A stretch of DNA of 64,000 bases from Fragilariopsis cylindrus CCMP1102 (lineage: Eukaryota > Bacillariophyta > Bacillariophyceae > Bacillariales > Bacillariaceae). The notes under the pieces are model-generated. The model was not told where the DNA came from, did not search any database, and saw only the letters and a program-made list of their open reading frames with translations. The stretch's first letter is position 1. The number at the start of each line of letters is the position of its first letter. The stretch lies in assembly GCA_900095095.1 (NCBI GenBank), contig FMBT01000430.1:1-64000 (forward strand), given 5' to 3'. Made by a program: the position numbers and the translations under genes. This document shows positions 21,135 to 30,674 of the stretch, piece after piece.

Positions 21135-22598
21135 ATGACACTAACCAACAACGGAGTATCTGTTCTCGTATACTCAAACACAATCGACGAACACAGTCAG
21201 ATTTCTTTTTCACCACCGATTGCGACATTCGAAGACAGCCAACTTTTGTTAACATCCAATGCTGTATCCAAATTAATGAAACCAACCTGTGATTATACTA
21301 TCAATATTCGACCAACTTGCCAGGTATTGAACATCAAAAAATTCAGCATGGAAACCGGTCCTGATCGTTACAAACTAATCCTGAGCGATGGATCTCATTT
21401 TGTACATGCAGTGCTTGCGTGTAAAGCAAACTGGATTGCAAGCAAACTTGACCCGAATGACATTGTTGAAATTGTACAATACAATTCTGTTACTACCAGC
21501 ACAGATAATATTATTTTCATCCAAGATTTGGTAATCAAACAATCTAACCTCGCGATTGTAGGCAACCCTTCTCTACTTGTACCTACCGAAGAAATCAAAT
21601 TAGATGCATACGATGATTTGAGCGTTGAACAAACCTCACCCACCCCTACTGCTACCTACATTCATCAAGAGCACACAATCATTGATGACTGGATCATTCT
21701 GACAAACGGGTCACTCCACGGAATTGTAAGAGAAGACAACATTCCGGATGGTCAAGGTTCTTCGACTATAACCACGTCTACTGTCGCATCTTTTTGTTTT
21801 CCGAGCTCTTTGACAATCAATTATGAATCAGATTTTGATTCCATCAACGTCCTAAATTGTGTAGTCACCATCACTGGATCCTGTTATCAACTGGGTTTCA
21901 AAAATGTCAGCTGTTATTGGGAAGAACATTTTAAGCATCATAAGAACAATCTAGCAGAATTGTCTTATTCACCAGAAAAGTTCCGAACCAAAATCGTTAC
22001 TGTTCATGATTATGCGTCACACGTATTCATGGGTACATTCGTTGATGAGGAATGGCATAACGGCAAACATGAAATGCTGGTGGAATTGGATATCGACTTA
22101 GAATGCGGTTCTGGAGTTGTTCGAGGTGATTGCGTTGTAGGATTGGACAGTCTCGCATACACTCAATCGCGCAGTTTGTATCGATTTCTCTATCCAGAGA
22201 CTGTTTCGCAAAGAGAAGGACCCCATGTAACTGGAGATCGAGTGGCTTTGATTATGTTTGGACAGCTCACGGAAAAGGGAATCACAGAGGATCGGGAAGA
22301 ATATTATCGCATCTCATTCGACGATTATTTCTCGTATCCAATTGAGGCGCAATTCCCCACAGAGGTTGTATCTTTTATGGTAGACTTATTTTCTAAGTTG
22401 CAACATGTTACTGGAGTTAGAAGGTCTGAATCAATTGGGCATTTGGCTGAATGTTTCCCTCCAATTGCAATTGGGCATATGGCGGAGCCTGCACTGCTAA
22501 AACGGCCATTGGTTCAAAACACGACCACCACCACCATCGACCAATCTCAGCAGGAGTGTATTCCTAAAAATAAAAAGGTAAAAGGTACGATTGTATGA
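21135..22598 (+). CDS. RPA70 N-terminal-like OB-fold protein
   Basis: 487 residues from ATG 21135. Residues ~38-150 align by eye along the length of the RPA1 N-terminal OB fold (DBD-F): LTSNAVSKLM, then RPTCQVLNIKKF, DRYKLILSDGSHFVHAVLA, NDIVEIVQYN, IFIQDLVI and AIVGNPSLL. In RPA this domain recruits checkpoint and repair partners. The remaining ~330 residues do not resemble the DNA-binding OB folds A-C and are unassigned. Plant Helitrons carry RPA-like genes, but I know of none in MULEs. It could recruit or mimic host RPA functions at single-stranded intermediates. It converges with the zinc-finger/oxygenase-like gene with a 107-bp gap. Confidence 0.75.
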   Translation: MTLTNNGVSVLVYSNTIDEHSQISFSPPIATFEDSQLLLTSNAVSKLMKPTCDYTINIRPTCQVLNIKKFSMETGPDRYKLILSDGSHFVHAVLACKANWIASKLDPNDIVEIVQYNSVTTSTDNIIFIQDLVIKQSNLAIVGNPSLLVPTEEIKLDAYDDLSVEQTSPTPTATYIHQEHTIIDDWIILTNGSLHGIVREDNIPDGQGSSTITTSTVASFCFPSSLTINYESDFDSINVLNCVVTITGSCYQLGFKNVSCYWEEHFKHHKNNLAELSYSPEKFRTKIVTVHDYASHVFMGTFVDEEWHNGKHEMLVELDIDLECGSGVVRGDCVVGLDSLAYTQSRSLYRFLYPETVSQREGPHVTGDRVALIMFGQLTEKGITEDREEYYRISFDDYFSYPIEAQFPTEVVSFMVDLFSKLQHVTGVRRSESIGHLAECFPPIAIGHMAEPALLKRPLVQNTTTTTIDQSQQECIPKNKKVKGTIV

Positions 22599-22705
22599 TT
22601 GTAGAGTAATAATATTTATCAGATGACCTTAGTGAAACAGTGAATGGTTCTAATTCTAGATATAGTGATGTATTTTATATATATGGATTTGATTTTGCTA
22701 TTATT

Positions 22706-24628
22706 TCAATCATCTTTTGCACCTTTTTCTTCATATAGATCATAGTTTGCTATCTCTTCAATCATTTTTTGCACGTTTTTGTTATTGGATTTATTGCTGG
22801 CACCAAATTTTGTAATCATTCTTTGAATATTTGGTAAGTGTGGATACGATTGTCCAAATTTTCTATATTCTCTACTACACAATTCGTATACATGATATAG
22901 CAATTGTACCATTTCCTTTTTTAATTTCTCGTTGTTGCAGTTATTAATCCACACTTCTTGGATGACTTCGATCATTACAGAAAACATTGTTTGCTGTACA
23001 TCCGGATCGTACATTTCTTTATCACCAACCGGTTTTCCACTCCAGAATAAGATACATCGTACTCGTTCTCCGACGACACCTGACCCGCTATGAACTACAC
23101 TTCCTTGGATTCTCGTATATGTTGCTGTAGGAGCGTGTTGAATGTACGCTCGTTCAAATTTTATGTTATCATTAGTTTGGGTTTCGTTGGGTTTAACCCT
23201 CATCTGGAATAGTTGACCAAATCCATCTTTCACAATCATCTTCCCAACTGACGTATCCGGTTGTATTTTTTTAATTTCTTTCATCAATTCATTGATTTTG
23301 TTTGTTTTATCTGTTACAATTTTTTCCGACTTCAGCATTGTGCAAAGAGAAGCCATGGAATTAACCTCTCCCACGTCCTTCTTTACCCTGTAGGCAATTG
23401 TTGTATCTACATCATTTGAAATGGTTAGAGCAAATTGGGAAAGTGGATGTACAAGATCAATGTGCTCTTGCTGATTTTTTTCACTTCTAGTCAGTATTAA
23501 CGAAAAAGAATCATAACTCATATAGTCATCTTTGGTTGTGTCAGCTTGCGCCGTTGACTTGGCAAATTTAACAATATCCACCATCCAGGATTCGTGGATT
23601 TTGTATTTTTTCTCGATCAGCTTCCAGCATTCATTGCCTCTTGTTTTAATCACCACACCATCGGCGTTAGTAACTTCTTCATTTGTTACACCTATTTCTT
23701 GCCTTTCACACTGAATGGAACGAGCTCCCCATTGATCTCGCTCTGCATCGCTATATACCTTTAATTTGGAATGTAAATCAGAGTCTGTCTTGGAATCAAT
23801 TGTCGTTCCAGCAGCTGTCGATTTCGAATCAACTAACTCCAGTATTTCCTCCCAATTTTTGTTCAAAATTATATCTATCCTCCTACAATAATTAATAATC
23901 TTGTATCTAATGCGTTCTTGTGAAGTATTTTGGCATTGTCCGGTCAACATTTCTTTGCTTGGAATGTTGTAGCAAAACTTCAAGTTGTCGACGCACCTAC
24001 TAAATCCGCACGAGTAACTATCTATTTTTACATTACATTCTTTTCCGTTCACCAGTCGTAGTGGTACGATTCTATCTAAGTCCACACAAATAGAACTAAC
24101 CGTCGGCAGTATGTTTTCTGTATATGTACATTCCTTAAAGTGTGCTTGTAAATTTCGGATCGATTCACTCGTTATTCCGCAAACGCAGGCGAACCCGTAC
24201 CGACATTCTTCAATCACCAAATACCGTTCGTCTTTGTACCAACCCAATCTTGGTATTTTTTTTGACGGGTTGCTGCCCAACTTTATATACTTCCTTTGTT
24301 TCTTGTTATTATCTGTGTGTGGATCATTTATTAAATGGTCTTCTATGTTGCGACCATCTTGAGTAGCCATCCCACATTTGTAACATACGTAGTACATGGT
24401 AGGTGTGCAATACGGTACTATCATGGTTTTCCCTTTTGATACCGGCTTGTATGCAACACGTGTAAAAAACCCAGCACTACCACTATTTCTACTAAACAAT
24501 TGAATTATTTTACGTTGATCGGTAATGGGCTCCACAAAATATTTTAATTTTGTTTTTTTTTTAGTTTGTTCTTCGTGATTGTTCTTTTCTTCCAGCTTCA
24601 CTTCCTCCTTATCCGCAGATTCTTCCAT
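22706..24628 (-). CDS. Zinc-finger protein with 2OG-Fe(II) oxygenase-like C-terminal half
   Basis: 640 residues from ATG 24628. The N-terminus is charged. A C2H2-like finger (C82, C85, H98, H104) and a second Cys/His cluster (C148, C150, H163, C167) suggest nucleic-acid binding. In the C-terminal half, QEHIDLVHPLSQFALTI gives an H389-x-D391 pair. GSVVHSGSGVVGERVRCILF gives a distal H513 with R524 eleven residues on. H-x-D...H...(10-11)...R is the metal and 2-oxoglutarate signature of the double-stranded beta-helix oxygenases (AlkB, JBP/TET, prolyl hydroxylases). The 122-residue gap is long but tolerated in TET-type domains. If right, it may oxidise DNA, RNA or a protein. The oxygenase call is inference from motif and spacing; the zinc clusters are directly visible. 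Confidence 0.55.
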   Translation of the reverse strand: MEESADKEEVKLEEKNNHEEQTKKKTKLKYFVEPITDQRKIIQLFSRNSGSAGFFTRVAYKPVSKGKTMIVPYCTPTMYYVCYKCGMATQDGRNIEDHLINDPHTDNNKKQRKYIKLGSNPSKKIPRLGWYKDERYLVIEECRYGFACVCGITSESIRNLQAHFKECTYTENILPTVSSICVDLDRIVPLRLVNGKECNVKIDSYSCGFSRCVDNLKFCYNIPSKEMLTGQCQNTSQERIRYKIINYCRRIDIILNKNWEEILELVDSKSTAAGTTIDSKTDSDLHSKLKVYSDAERDQWGARSIQCERQEIGVTNEEVTNADGVVIKTRGNECWKLIEKKYKIHESWMVDIVKFAKSTAQADTTKDDYMSYDSFSLILTRSEKNQQEHIDLVHPLSQFALTISNDVDTTIAYRVKKDVGEVNSMASLCTMLKSEKIVTDKTNKINELMKEIKKIQPDTSVGKMIVKDGFGQLFQMRVKPNETQTNDNIKFERAYIQHAPTATYTRIQGSVVHSGSGVVGERVRCILFWSGKPVGDKEMYDPDVQQTMFSVMIEVIQEVWINNCNNEKLKKEMVQLLYHVYELCSREYRKFGQSYPHLPNIQRMITKFGASNKSNNKNVQKMIEEIANYDLYEEKGAKDD

Positions 24629-25607
24629 TTTAATGTTAGGATGGTCAATAAAGAACCAACGTCAATAAGTAGTTATACTTTCCTACCCTACCTACTTGTA
24701 CTTATACCCTCTACACAACGATCGGCTTGTTGGTTCTTTCCTTGTCCAATCTTTTGTGGAAACGATGTGTTTGTCCATTGGCAAATGGTAAAATTAATTG
24801 CTTTGTTGTGTGCCGATTGGCGATGATTGTCAATTGTCAAAAACTCGCGCATAACCACTCAATAGTGAACTTGGCAAAATTACCATATCTGGACTTGACC
24901 AGTTTAACGCGAGAAAAAATGTCCAAAATCACGCGCAAAATTACCTGATTCCAGATAAGGCGTTTTAAGCAGAGTGCAAGGCAATTGTCAAAAAATCTCG
25001 CGCATAACCACTCAATGGTGAACTTGGCAAAATTACCATATCTGGATTTGACCAGTTTAACGCGAGAAAAAAAGTCCAAAATCACGCGCAAAATTACTTG
25101 ATTCCAGATAAGGCGTTTTAAGCAGAGTGCAAGGCAATTGTCAAAAAATCTCGCGCATAACCACTCAATAGTGAACTTGGCAAAATTACCATATCTGGAT
25201 TTGACCAGTTTAACGCGAGAAAAAATCCCGATACGTTACGCGTAACGTATCCTTCCAAATTCCCGCGCAAAATTACTCGATTCCTGATATCGTGATGTCA
25301 ACAACGGACACACATTTTACATTTGACCACAACTGACAATTTTCAGCATAGCATCATCTACTCCTATCGATGCAAATCGAAACGGAATCATCACGTTAGC
25401 TAAAAAGCGTTTCTCATTAGTCGTTTCTATTATTCGTAACCAACATACAGAACCATGCTACACAAAACCAGCATACATCGACAACGATGCATGTACAAAG
25501 CTTTCAATATTTCACTTTTCCACACAAACGTTCTGTCCATAACGTACACATAAATTCAACAATTCGACAAATCAATCCTCGAGTTTAAATACACACTAAC
25601 GATTACA
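24629..25607. promoter_or_regulatory. Divergent region with iteron-like array
   Basis: Lies between divergent genes (zinc-finger protein and unknown A) and must hold both promoters. 24831-25295 is occupied by the iteron-like repeats listed separately. 25300-25607 shows no further structure. Confidence 0.5.
24831..25295 (+). repeat. Iteron-like array, three ~152-bp units, left arm
   Basis: Units start with CAATTGTCAAAAA at 24831, 24982 and 25135. Each holds CTCGCGCATAACCACTCAAT, GTGAACTTGGCAAAATTACC, ATATCTGG-WTTGACCAG and TTAACGCGAGAAAAA. The core is thus bounded by the inverted heptamers CTCGCGC...CGCGAGA. The third unit differs after the core and contains the perfect 20-bp palindrome ATACGTTACGCGTAACGTAT at about 25229-25248. 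The array recurs in inverted orientation at 30.68-30.99 kb. Confidence 0.8.
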
Positions 25608-26618
25608 ATGAAAAGTCTATTCGGCTTCATGTCTCCTAAAAAGGCACCATCTCCTCCGATTGACCCACCTCCTCCGGTTGATCCATCGTACTATAATATG
25701 TTGGGTGCTTTACCAGTAGCGCAACAATTCATGGTCCTTGGACATATCAAGCGATTGTATTCCGGGCTTGCCGCGGCTGGTACAACAACCTACGCCGCTG
25801 CTAGTGGAACAATGACTCCGGTAGCAACCGCACAAACGAGCATCGTCGGGGTCACACCTGAATCGGATCGTAACGTAAGACGTCGACTCGACTTTGCTCC
25901 ACCCAACGAGGCGGCACTCGACGCAATGTTATCGAAAAAGGACGAGTATGGAATCCACCACATTGTCGGCAATGCGCTTATCAACCACTATCTAAAAAAG
26001 TATTCTTCACCCACGATCGAGGTCGTCGTGAAGGAATTGAGTACCGGACCGCACCCGTATTACAAATTCAACGCAATGCAGCTGCTATACACAGTATTCC
26101 AGATGACGAAGGCTACGGACGCTGTCATCAGTAGTGTCAACACACAATTCGCTAACCATATTCCGATTAACAGCGGTACCAACATGCCAGCAGACGACGT
26201 TATACGTTTCCTCAATAACAACGGCGTTAAAACGTGGGAGGTTCCAAAGATGACTTACGAAGCCCTATTGTCAGTTAACCACACGAAACCGATCATCATC
26301 GAGTATTGCGCGACAAGACACAAATTCGAGGATGAGGATGGCCCCCATTATTGGCCCATTTTCTGCATTTTATTCAGAAAGGAACGACTCCTTCTCCCTT
26401 TCAACGATACCAGTGCCGGTCTTATTCTTGGTTCCCAATTCTTGGAGCAAGATTGGGACCGAAAAGGTTTCGAAAACTATGTAAAGACTTGCCTGCACAA
26501 CAAGATTTGTCCTGTTGTTGACAATAAAGCTAGAAAGACTCAATCAAGCGTTATCCGCGAATTGAAATACCTCAAGGCGTGGACTATCGCTGCCAAAACT
26601 GGGACTAGGGTTGGTTAA
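25608..26618 (+). CDS. Unknown element protein A (paralog of protein B)
   Basis: 336 residues from ATG 25608, intronless, with noticeably more C/G-ended codons than host genes. A Pro-rich N-terminus precedes LPVAQQFMVLGHIKRLYSG and a disordered linker. The C-terminal ~190 residues form a conserved domain: IHHIVGNALINHYLKK, FLNNNGVKTWEVPKMTYEAL, PHYWPIFCILFRKERLLLPFN and FENYVKTCLHNKICPV. The same blocks in the same order occur in protein B (29092-30192), so the two are diverged paralogs. The HYW...LLLPFND part vaguely recalls the His/Asp region of papain-like or Ulp1-like folds, but no catalytic Cys is evident. Function unknown. Both genes lie between inverted iteron arrays. Confidence 0.7.
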   Translation: MKSLFGFMSPKKAPSPPIDPPPPVDPSYYNMLGALPVAQQFMVLGHIKRLYSGLAAAGTTTYAAASGTMTPVATAQTSIVGVTPESDRNVRRRLDFAPPNEAALDAMLSKKDEYGIHHIVGNALINHYLKKYSSPTIEVVVKELSTGPHPYYKFNAMQLLYTVFQMTKATDAVISSVNTQFANHIPINSGTNMPADDVIRFLNNNGVKTWEVPKMTYEALLSVNHTKPIIIEYCATRHKFEDEDGPHYWPIFCILFRKERLLLPFNDTSAGLILGSQFLEQDWDRKGFENYVKTCLHNKICPVVDNKARKTQSSVIRELKYLKAWTIAAKTGTRVG

Positions 26619-26642
26619 ACATACAATCCATCAATACAATTG

Positions 26643-26803
26643 TGAGCACTGATCCTTCGACAGACTCACTATACAATACGTTACATACAATCCGTGAGCA
26701 CCGATCCTTCGACAGACTCACTATACAATACATTACATACGATCCGTGAGCACTGATCCTCCGACAGACTCACTATACAATAACAATACATACATTCCGT
26801 GAG
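26643..26803 (+). repeat. Tandem ~52-bp repeats with stem-loops after gene A
   Basis: Units start at about 26643, 26694 and 26746, with a partial fourth at 26799: GTGAGCACTGATCCTYCGAC followed by AGACTCACTATACAATA. GTGAG and CTCAC can pair in each unit, giving a row of hairpins 25 bp after the stop. Possible 3'-end or insulating element. Confidence 0.65.
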
Positions 26804-27561
26804 CGTACATACAAATACGTCCCACTATACTACAACTGACATCATCTATATCCGATCATGCCAACTAAATAACTGGCATCATCTATACCCGACTATGCCG
26901 ACTAACATACAAACAATGTATAATACTAACTATATAAGAATTTCAAAAAAAAACAAAAAAAAAACTTTTCTTTTCTTTTCTTTTTATCCGGCTGGCCTGC
27001 CACTATATTTACATGGCGGCTACGAACTCACCGATTACTGGTACAAACACCATCAACCGGCTCATTATAGTCGCAGCCCATTAGTGGCGGTGTTAGGAGC
27101 ATCGCGCTTCCTGCAACGATCGCAATTTCGGGATCCCCAAACCCGAATACCGAAATGCAATCTCTACAGTAATCACTCACTATCTCTCTAGCAGCTTAGT
27201 TAACCTGTACTAAACAAAGTATTCATAGGACCATAGGTAGATCACATAGCTAGAAATAGTGCCTCCAGCACATGCCATGCATTCTGTAGGAGCAGACCAG
27301 CCGAGACGGCGCACGTGAATTGGGCGAAGTAGATTCTCCAGTGCAAGACTCCAGGCAACAGGCAACGGAAGGACAATCACAGTCCGTCCGTTTACCCCGA
27401 ACCACGCTTGAAGATTCGCGCCGTTACCAACGAAGCATACGAGTAGGATACGTAGATAAGATTCGTAGATGACAACTGCGCAATATAGTAAAAAACGCAA
27501 GCAGCAAACTACTGTTGCTGCGACAGCAAACACGCGCACTTCTAGTAGATTACGAGACGCA

Positions 27562-27895
27562 AATACTAGTAGATTACAAGGTAAGGCGAATCCTACGACG
27601 AGAAGGTTTCTATAGGGGCGATAACGAAACTAAACAATGGAACGAGTGAGTTTACGTTCCGTCGTCTGATTTCCCTATCCTTCCTCTCTTGGCGATTCTG
27701 CTTTGCCGGATCGTCATCTACGAATCTTATCTACGTATCACGAGTGAGTTTACGTTCCGTCGTCTGATTTCCCTATCCTTCCTCTCTTGGCGATTCTGCT
27801 TTGCCGGATCGTCATCTACGAATCTTATCTAGTAGATTACAAGGTAAGGCGAATCCTACGACGAGAAAGATTCTATAGGGGCGATAACGAAACTG
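27562..27895. repeat. Nested duplication A-B-B-A
   Basis: Block B (~95 bp, starting CGAGTGAGTTTACGTTCCGT) occurs in tandem at 27643 and 27741, nearly identical. It is flanked by direct copies of block A (AGTAGATTACAAGGTAAGGC to GGGGCGATAACGAAACT) at about 27566-27632 and 27831-27893. The near identity points to recent rearrangement. Confidence 0.75.
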
Positions 27896-28034
27896 GATTT
27901 CATGTGCAAGGGACGCACGACAATGGACGAAGCAGGAAGAGGACTAGCAATATGATTTGTTTTAAATAAAAATAGGATGACAAAATAAATTTTCTCTATA
28001 TAAAGTTTAACATAAATTTTTTACAATTGACACA

Positions 28035-28385
28035 TTATTTCTGAATGTAATCGTCAATTTTCATAACACGAGTTAGGTCATTAATCGAATCAATAAATTT
28101 CCTCTGGGATGCATGGGCATCGTGTAACTTCCTTTCCCACACAAATTTGGGATGTTTGCTTCTCCTCTTCTTCTTTTTTGCGTTTCGGTCTAGAAAATCC
28201 TTCCAATCTTTTTTGCTTTGATTCTGGATCGAATCGAGCGGTTTCTTCTTTCTGTATTCTACCATGTCATCCTTTGATTGTTTGATGATGGTTTTGAATG
28301 ATGCTGGATCCATGCTTGTACGTTTAACTTTGTCTCGAACTACGGAAGAAGGTTTAGCAATGGCGCTATTTGTGGAATGGTACAT
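28035..28385 (-). CDS. Small basic protein of the element
   Basis: 116 residues from ATG 28385. Strongly basic and helical: KQSKDDMVEYRKKKPLDS, NAKKKKRRSKHPKFVWERKL, SQRKFIDSINDLTRVMKIDD. The KKKKRRSKH cluster is a plausible nuclear localisation or nucleic-acid-binding signal. No family recognised. It is the only minus-strand gene between the paralogs A and B. A chance frame is possible, though codon texture and charge pattern look genuine. Confidence 0.45.
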   Translation of the reverse strand: MYHSTNSAIAKPSSVVRDKVKRTSMDPASFKTIIKQSKDDMVEYRKKKPLDSIQNQSKKDWKDFLDRNAKKKKRRSKHPKFVWERKLHDAHASQRKFIDSINDLTRVMKIDDYIQK

Positions 28386-29091
28386 ATTACAGAATTTTAT
28401 TTGAGTTGAGATATAATTAATTAATAATTGTGAGCAAACGTGAATGTACCTACTATTTTTTGTTTCTACTGATTTTTGACATTTTATTTACCTGGACAGT
28501 GATAACTGCCGTTGTTTTCATTCCAGTTTCATGAACTATATTAAAACTAGGAGCCACGTGTATCAGTGATCTTGTTTTTGTTTCACACAACGATTTTATT
28601 TCAGTTGCACCCTTAAATATAACAGAAACGCGCGGTGGTTCGTTAATGGTCACTAATAGGGGCTCGCGCTCTCTAACCACATCCCGACCCAAAATAACGA
28701 CTACTCCATACACAACAGAAAGCAACACAACAAGCGTGAGCGACACATCACCAACTGCAACTGCTGTACTGCAAAGGGCTGAAGAATTTCACCACACTTG
28801 AAAATTTTGAGTGTTGGTAGCTGTTGCCGTTGTCTTGGGAATGGTCGCAGCGTGTACTTGTATGTGCTACAACATTGAGACAGTGGGACTGATACCAAAA
28901 CTTTCAACGGGAATGTAATATGTAAAATTTGGCTATTTCGCAAGTTATTTTATTTTTGTAATGTGTAAATATAGCTTTTTCGCAGGTTATTTTATTTTTT
29001 GGTTCGAACAAAACGGAAACGTTGATCTCATAATTTTTTTATCTGGAGTCTCGTAATCATAAACAATATATATCGACGCCAAACAACAACC
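28386..29091. other. Intra-element region, possible remnant
   Basis: On the minus strand a frame at 28453-28746 has a hydrophobic segment followed by REREPLLVTINEPPRVSVIF, which looks protein-like. It starts with GTG and has no clear splice partner. I treat it as a possible exon or remnant. The last ~60 bp are the leader of gene B. Confidence 0.35.
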
Positions 29092-30192
29092 ATGGATCTG
29101 TACAAAGTTTTCAAAGAATTACCAACTGCTACCCAACTGGAGTATATTCTAGACATGCACGATGCATTAACACAGCCGTGTAAGGATAGCTGGTTACAAG
29201 TAACCCTTGAACAACCATCGTGTAGTAATAAAGTTGCCCGTACGATGCTCAACAGTGCACCAGAAAAATGTTACGTTGAGTTGGCAACTACATTCATGGG
29301 CCACCTATCTAGAGAAGAACAACGTGAAACGTTTAACAAGATTAATAATTTTGACGGCGCTACCACAAGTATCACCGGCGCTACCAAAAGTACCCCCATC
29401 CCACCAACACCAACACCACCATTGGCGAAATCTAACGAAACAGGTGGGATGAGCAACGAATTCTGTTACAGTCGTGATAAGGTAACTATCGAAGATGGTG
29501 GTGCTGGTACTGACGTTGAATCTGAGTTTGATGATTATTCAGATCTCAAAAAAGACCCCTCATTTGCTAATTTCGGAACTATACCACTATATGACAAAAA
29601 AGAAACTGAAGCGGAACTCACGGGAGTAAAGATTAGTACGCAGGTTAGTAAATCGGACCAACATTATATCGGGTTCAACATGGTTTATGTTCTCGTGTCA
29701 ATCCTACAATATTTGAATATTATGTCGGGCTGGGTTTTTTCAGATACAGTCGAAACTGATGTGGCGAAAATCACCAATCGTACAATGACCGCAAATTTGA
29801 AAAAATACAACGTAAAATATCACCGAATCAAAAATAAATCGTTCGAACAAATCTTATTGGGCAATTCCTACCTGGGAGAACTCATCCTCTTTGTATTCAA
29901 GGTCACAAGAAATGGGGCAGAAAATGAAGAAAAGTCAATCCCGGAAAATTGGTATCATTTCTGCCTCTTTTTTCAATCAACCAGGGTTTTATTAACGTTC
30001 AACCAAGAACAAACAAACTACAAACTTGGTAATATCTGCAATATAAAAGCAGCTGAAAACAAGTTCCAAGATTATATGAATAATTTGTTGAACAAAAAAA
30101 TCGTCCCAGTAATGATTCCAGGAAAGAAGCGCCCCCGCTATTCCCAATTAAGAAAAATGGTTTTCTGTGAGGCATTAGTTATTAAAAAATAG
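29092..30192 (+). CDS. Unknown element protein B (paralog of protein A)
   Basis: 366 residues from ATG 29092 in a CCATGG context. The N-terminus (LPTATQLEYILDMHDALTQ) mirrors LPVAQQFMVLGHIKRLYSG of protein A. A Pro/Thr linker and acidic patch (DVESEFDDYSDLKKD) follow. The C-terminal domain has YIGFNMVYVLVSILQYLN, LKKYNVKYHRIKNKSFEQIL, ENWYHFCLFFQSTRVLLTFN and FQDYMNNLLNKKIVPV, block for block as in A. Overall identity looks low, so the duplication is old and both copies stayed open, which argues for distinct selected roles. Function unknown. The 3' flank carries the repeat shared with the winged-helix gene. Confidence 0.7.
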   Translation: MDLYKVFKELPTATQLEYILDMHDALTQPCKDSWLQVTLEQPSCSNKVARTMLNSAPEKCYVELATTFMGHLSREEQRETFNKINNFDGATTSITGATKSTPIPPTPTPPLAKSNETGGMSNEFCYSRDKVTIEDGGAGTDVESEFDDYSDLKKDPSFANFGTIPLYDKKETEAELTGVKISTQVSKSDQHYIGFNMVYVLVSILQYLNIMSGWVFSDTVETDVAKITNRTMTANLKKYNVKYHRIKNKSFEQILLGNSYLGELILFVFKVTRNGAENEEKSIPENWYHFCLFFQSTRVLLTFNQEQTNYKLGNICNIKAAENKFQDYMNNLLNKKIVPVMIPGKKRPRYSQLRKMVFCEALVIKK

Positions 30193-30303
30193 TCAGTTGC
30201 TGTTGAAACAAAATAGAAAACAATTCAATTCGGAGGGATCGAATTTGCTTGCTTTATTCTGTACAACGTCCCGAAATAATTTATCCATATAACTACAAAT
30301 CCA

Positions 30304-30527
30304 ACAAGTGCTGACGAATATTTGAAAAAAAAATATATATAGCGAATCGGCCGTCGTTTATATATAGAAGCACTATACTAATTCAAGAAGTGCTGGCAAA
30401 TATATTTGAGATTATATATATACAATGTAATCAATCGACACTATAAAAATTCAAAAAGTGCTGGCAAATATTTGAAAGTATATAATATATACAATATAAT
30501 CCATCCGTCGTCTTATATAGAAGCACA
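30304..30527 (+). repeat. 3'-flank repeat units after gene B (x3)
   Basis: Three ~70-80-bp units with AAGTGCTGGCAAATATTTGA and a following CCGTCGTYTTATATAGAAGCAC-like end, starting at about 30304, 30385 and 30453. They match the 3' flank of the winged-helix gene (19578-19650, minus). The position after stop codons suggests RNA-level function. Confidence 0.65.
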
Positions 30528-30674
30528 ACTAACTAACGAAACACAAATATACATATAATATATATAATAAAAAATAATTACTGAAAAGTAGTACTTTCTT
30601 CTAATCAACTTTCAGCACCAGTATAATGCAACTGTCTGTATTTTCAAATATTGAAAGTAGCAGATAATTTCAGA

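Larger units (their letters stand above)
26619..28034. other. Intra-element non-coding region, mosaic of repeats
   Basis: 26643-26800 carries three ~52-bp stem-loop units and 27560-27895 a nested duplication (both listed separately). A motif near 27449-27478 is an inverted copy of part of that duplication. Short frames at 26799-27191 (+) and 27210-27539 (-) have no recognisable protein pattern and I do not call them genes. Confidence 0.5.

Noticed and set aside
24831-25295. Direct repeats as simple LTRs of a retrotransposon
   Set aside because: The matching copies at 30.7-31.0 kb are inverted and no gag-pol lies between.
26799-27539. Frames of 130 (+) and 109 (-) codons
   Set aside because: No domain pattern; they overlap repeats and the plus frame lacks a sensible start.
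28453-28746. Minus-strand membrane-like frame of 97 codons
   Set aside because: GTG start and no consistent splice to the 28035-28385 gene; kept only as a remark.
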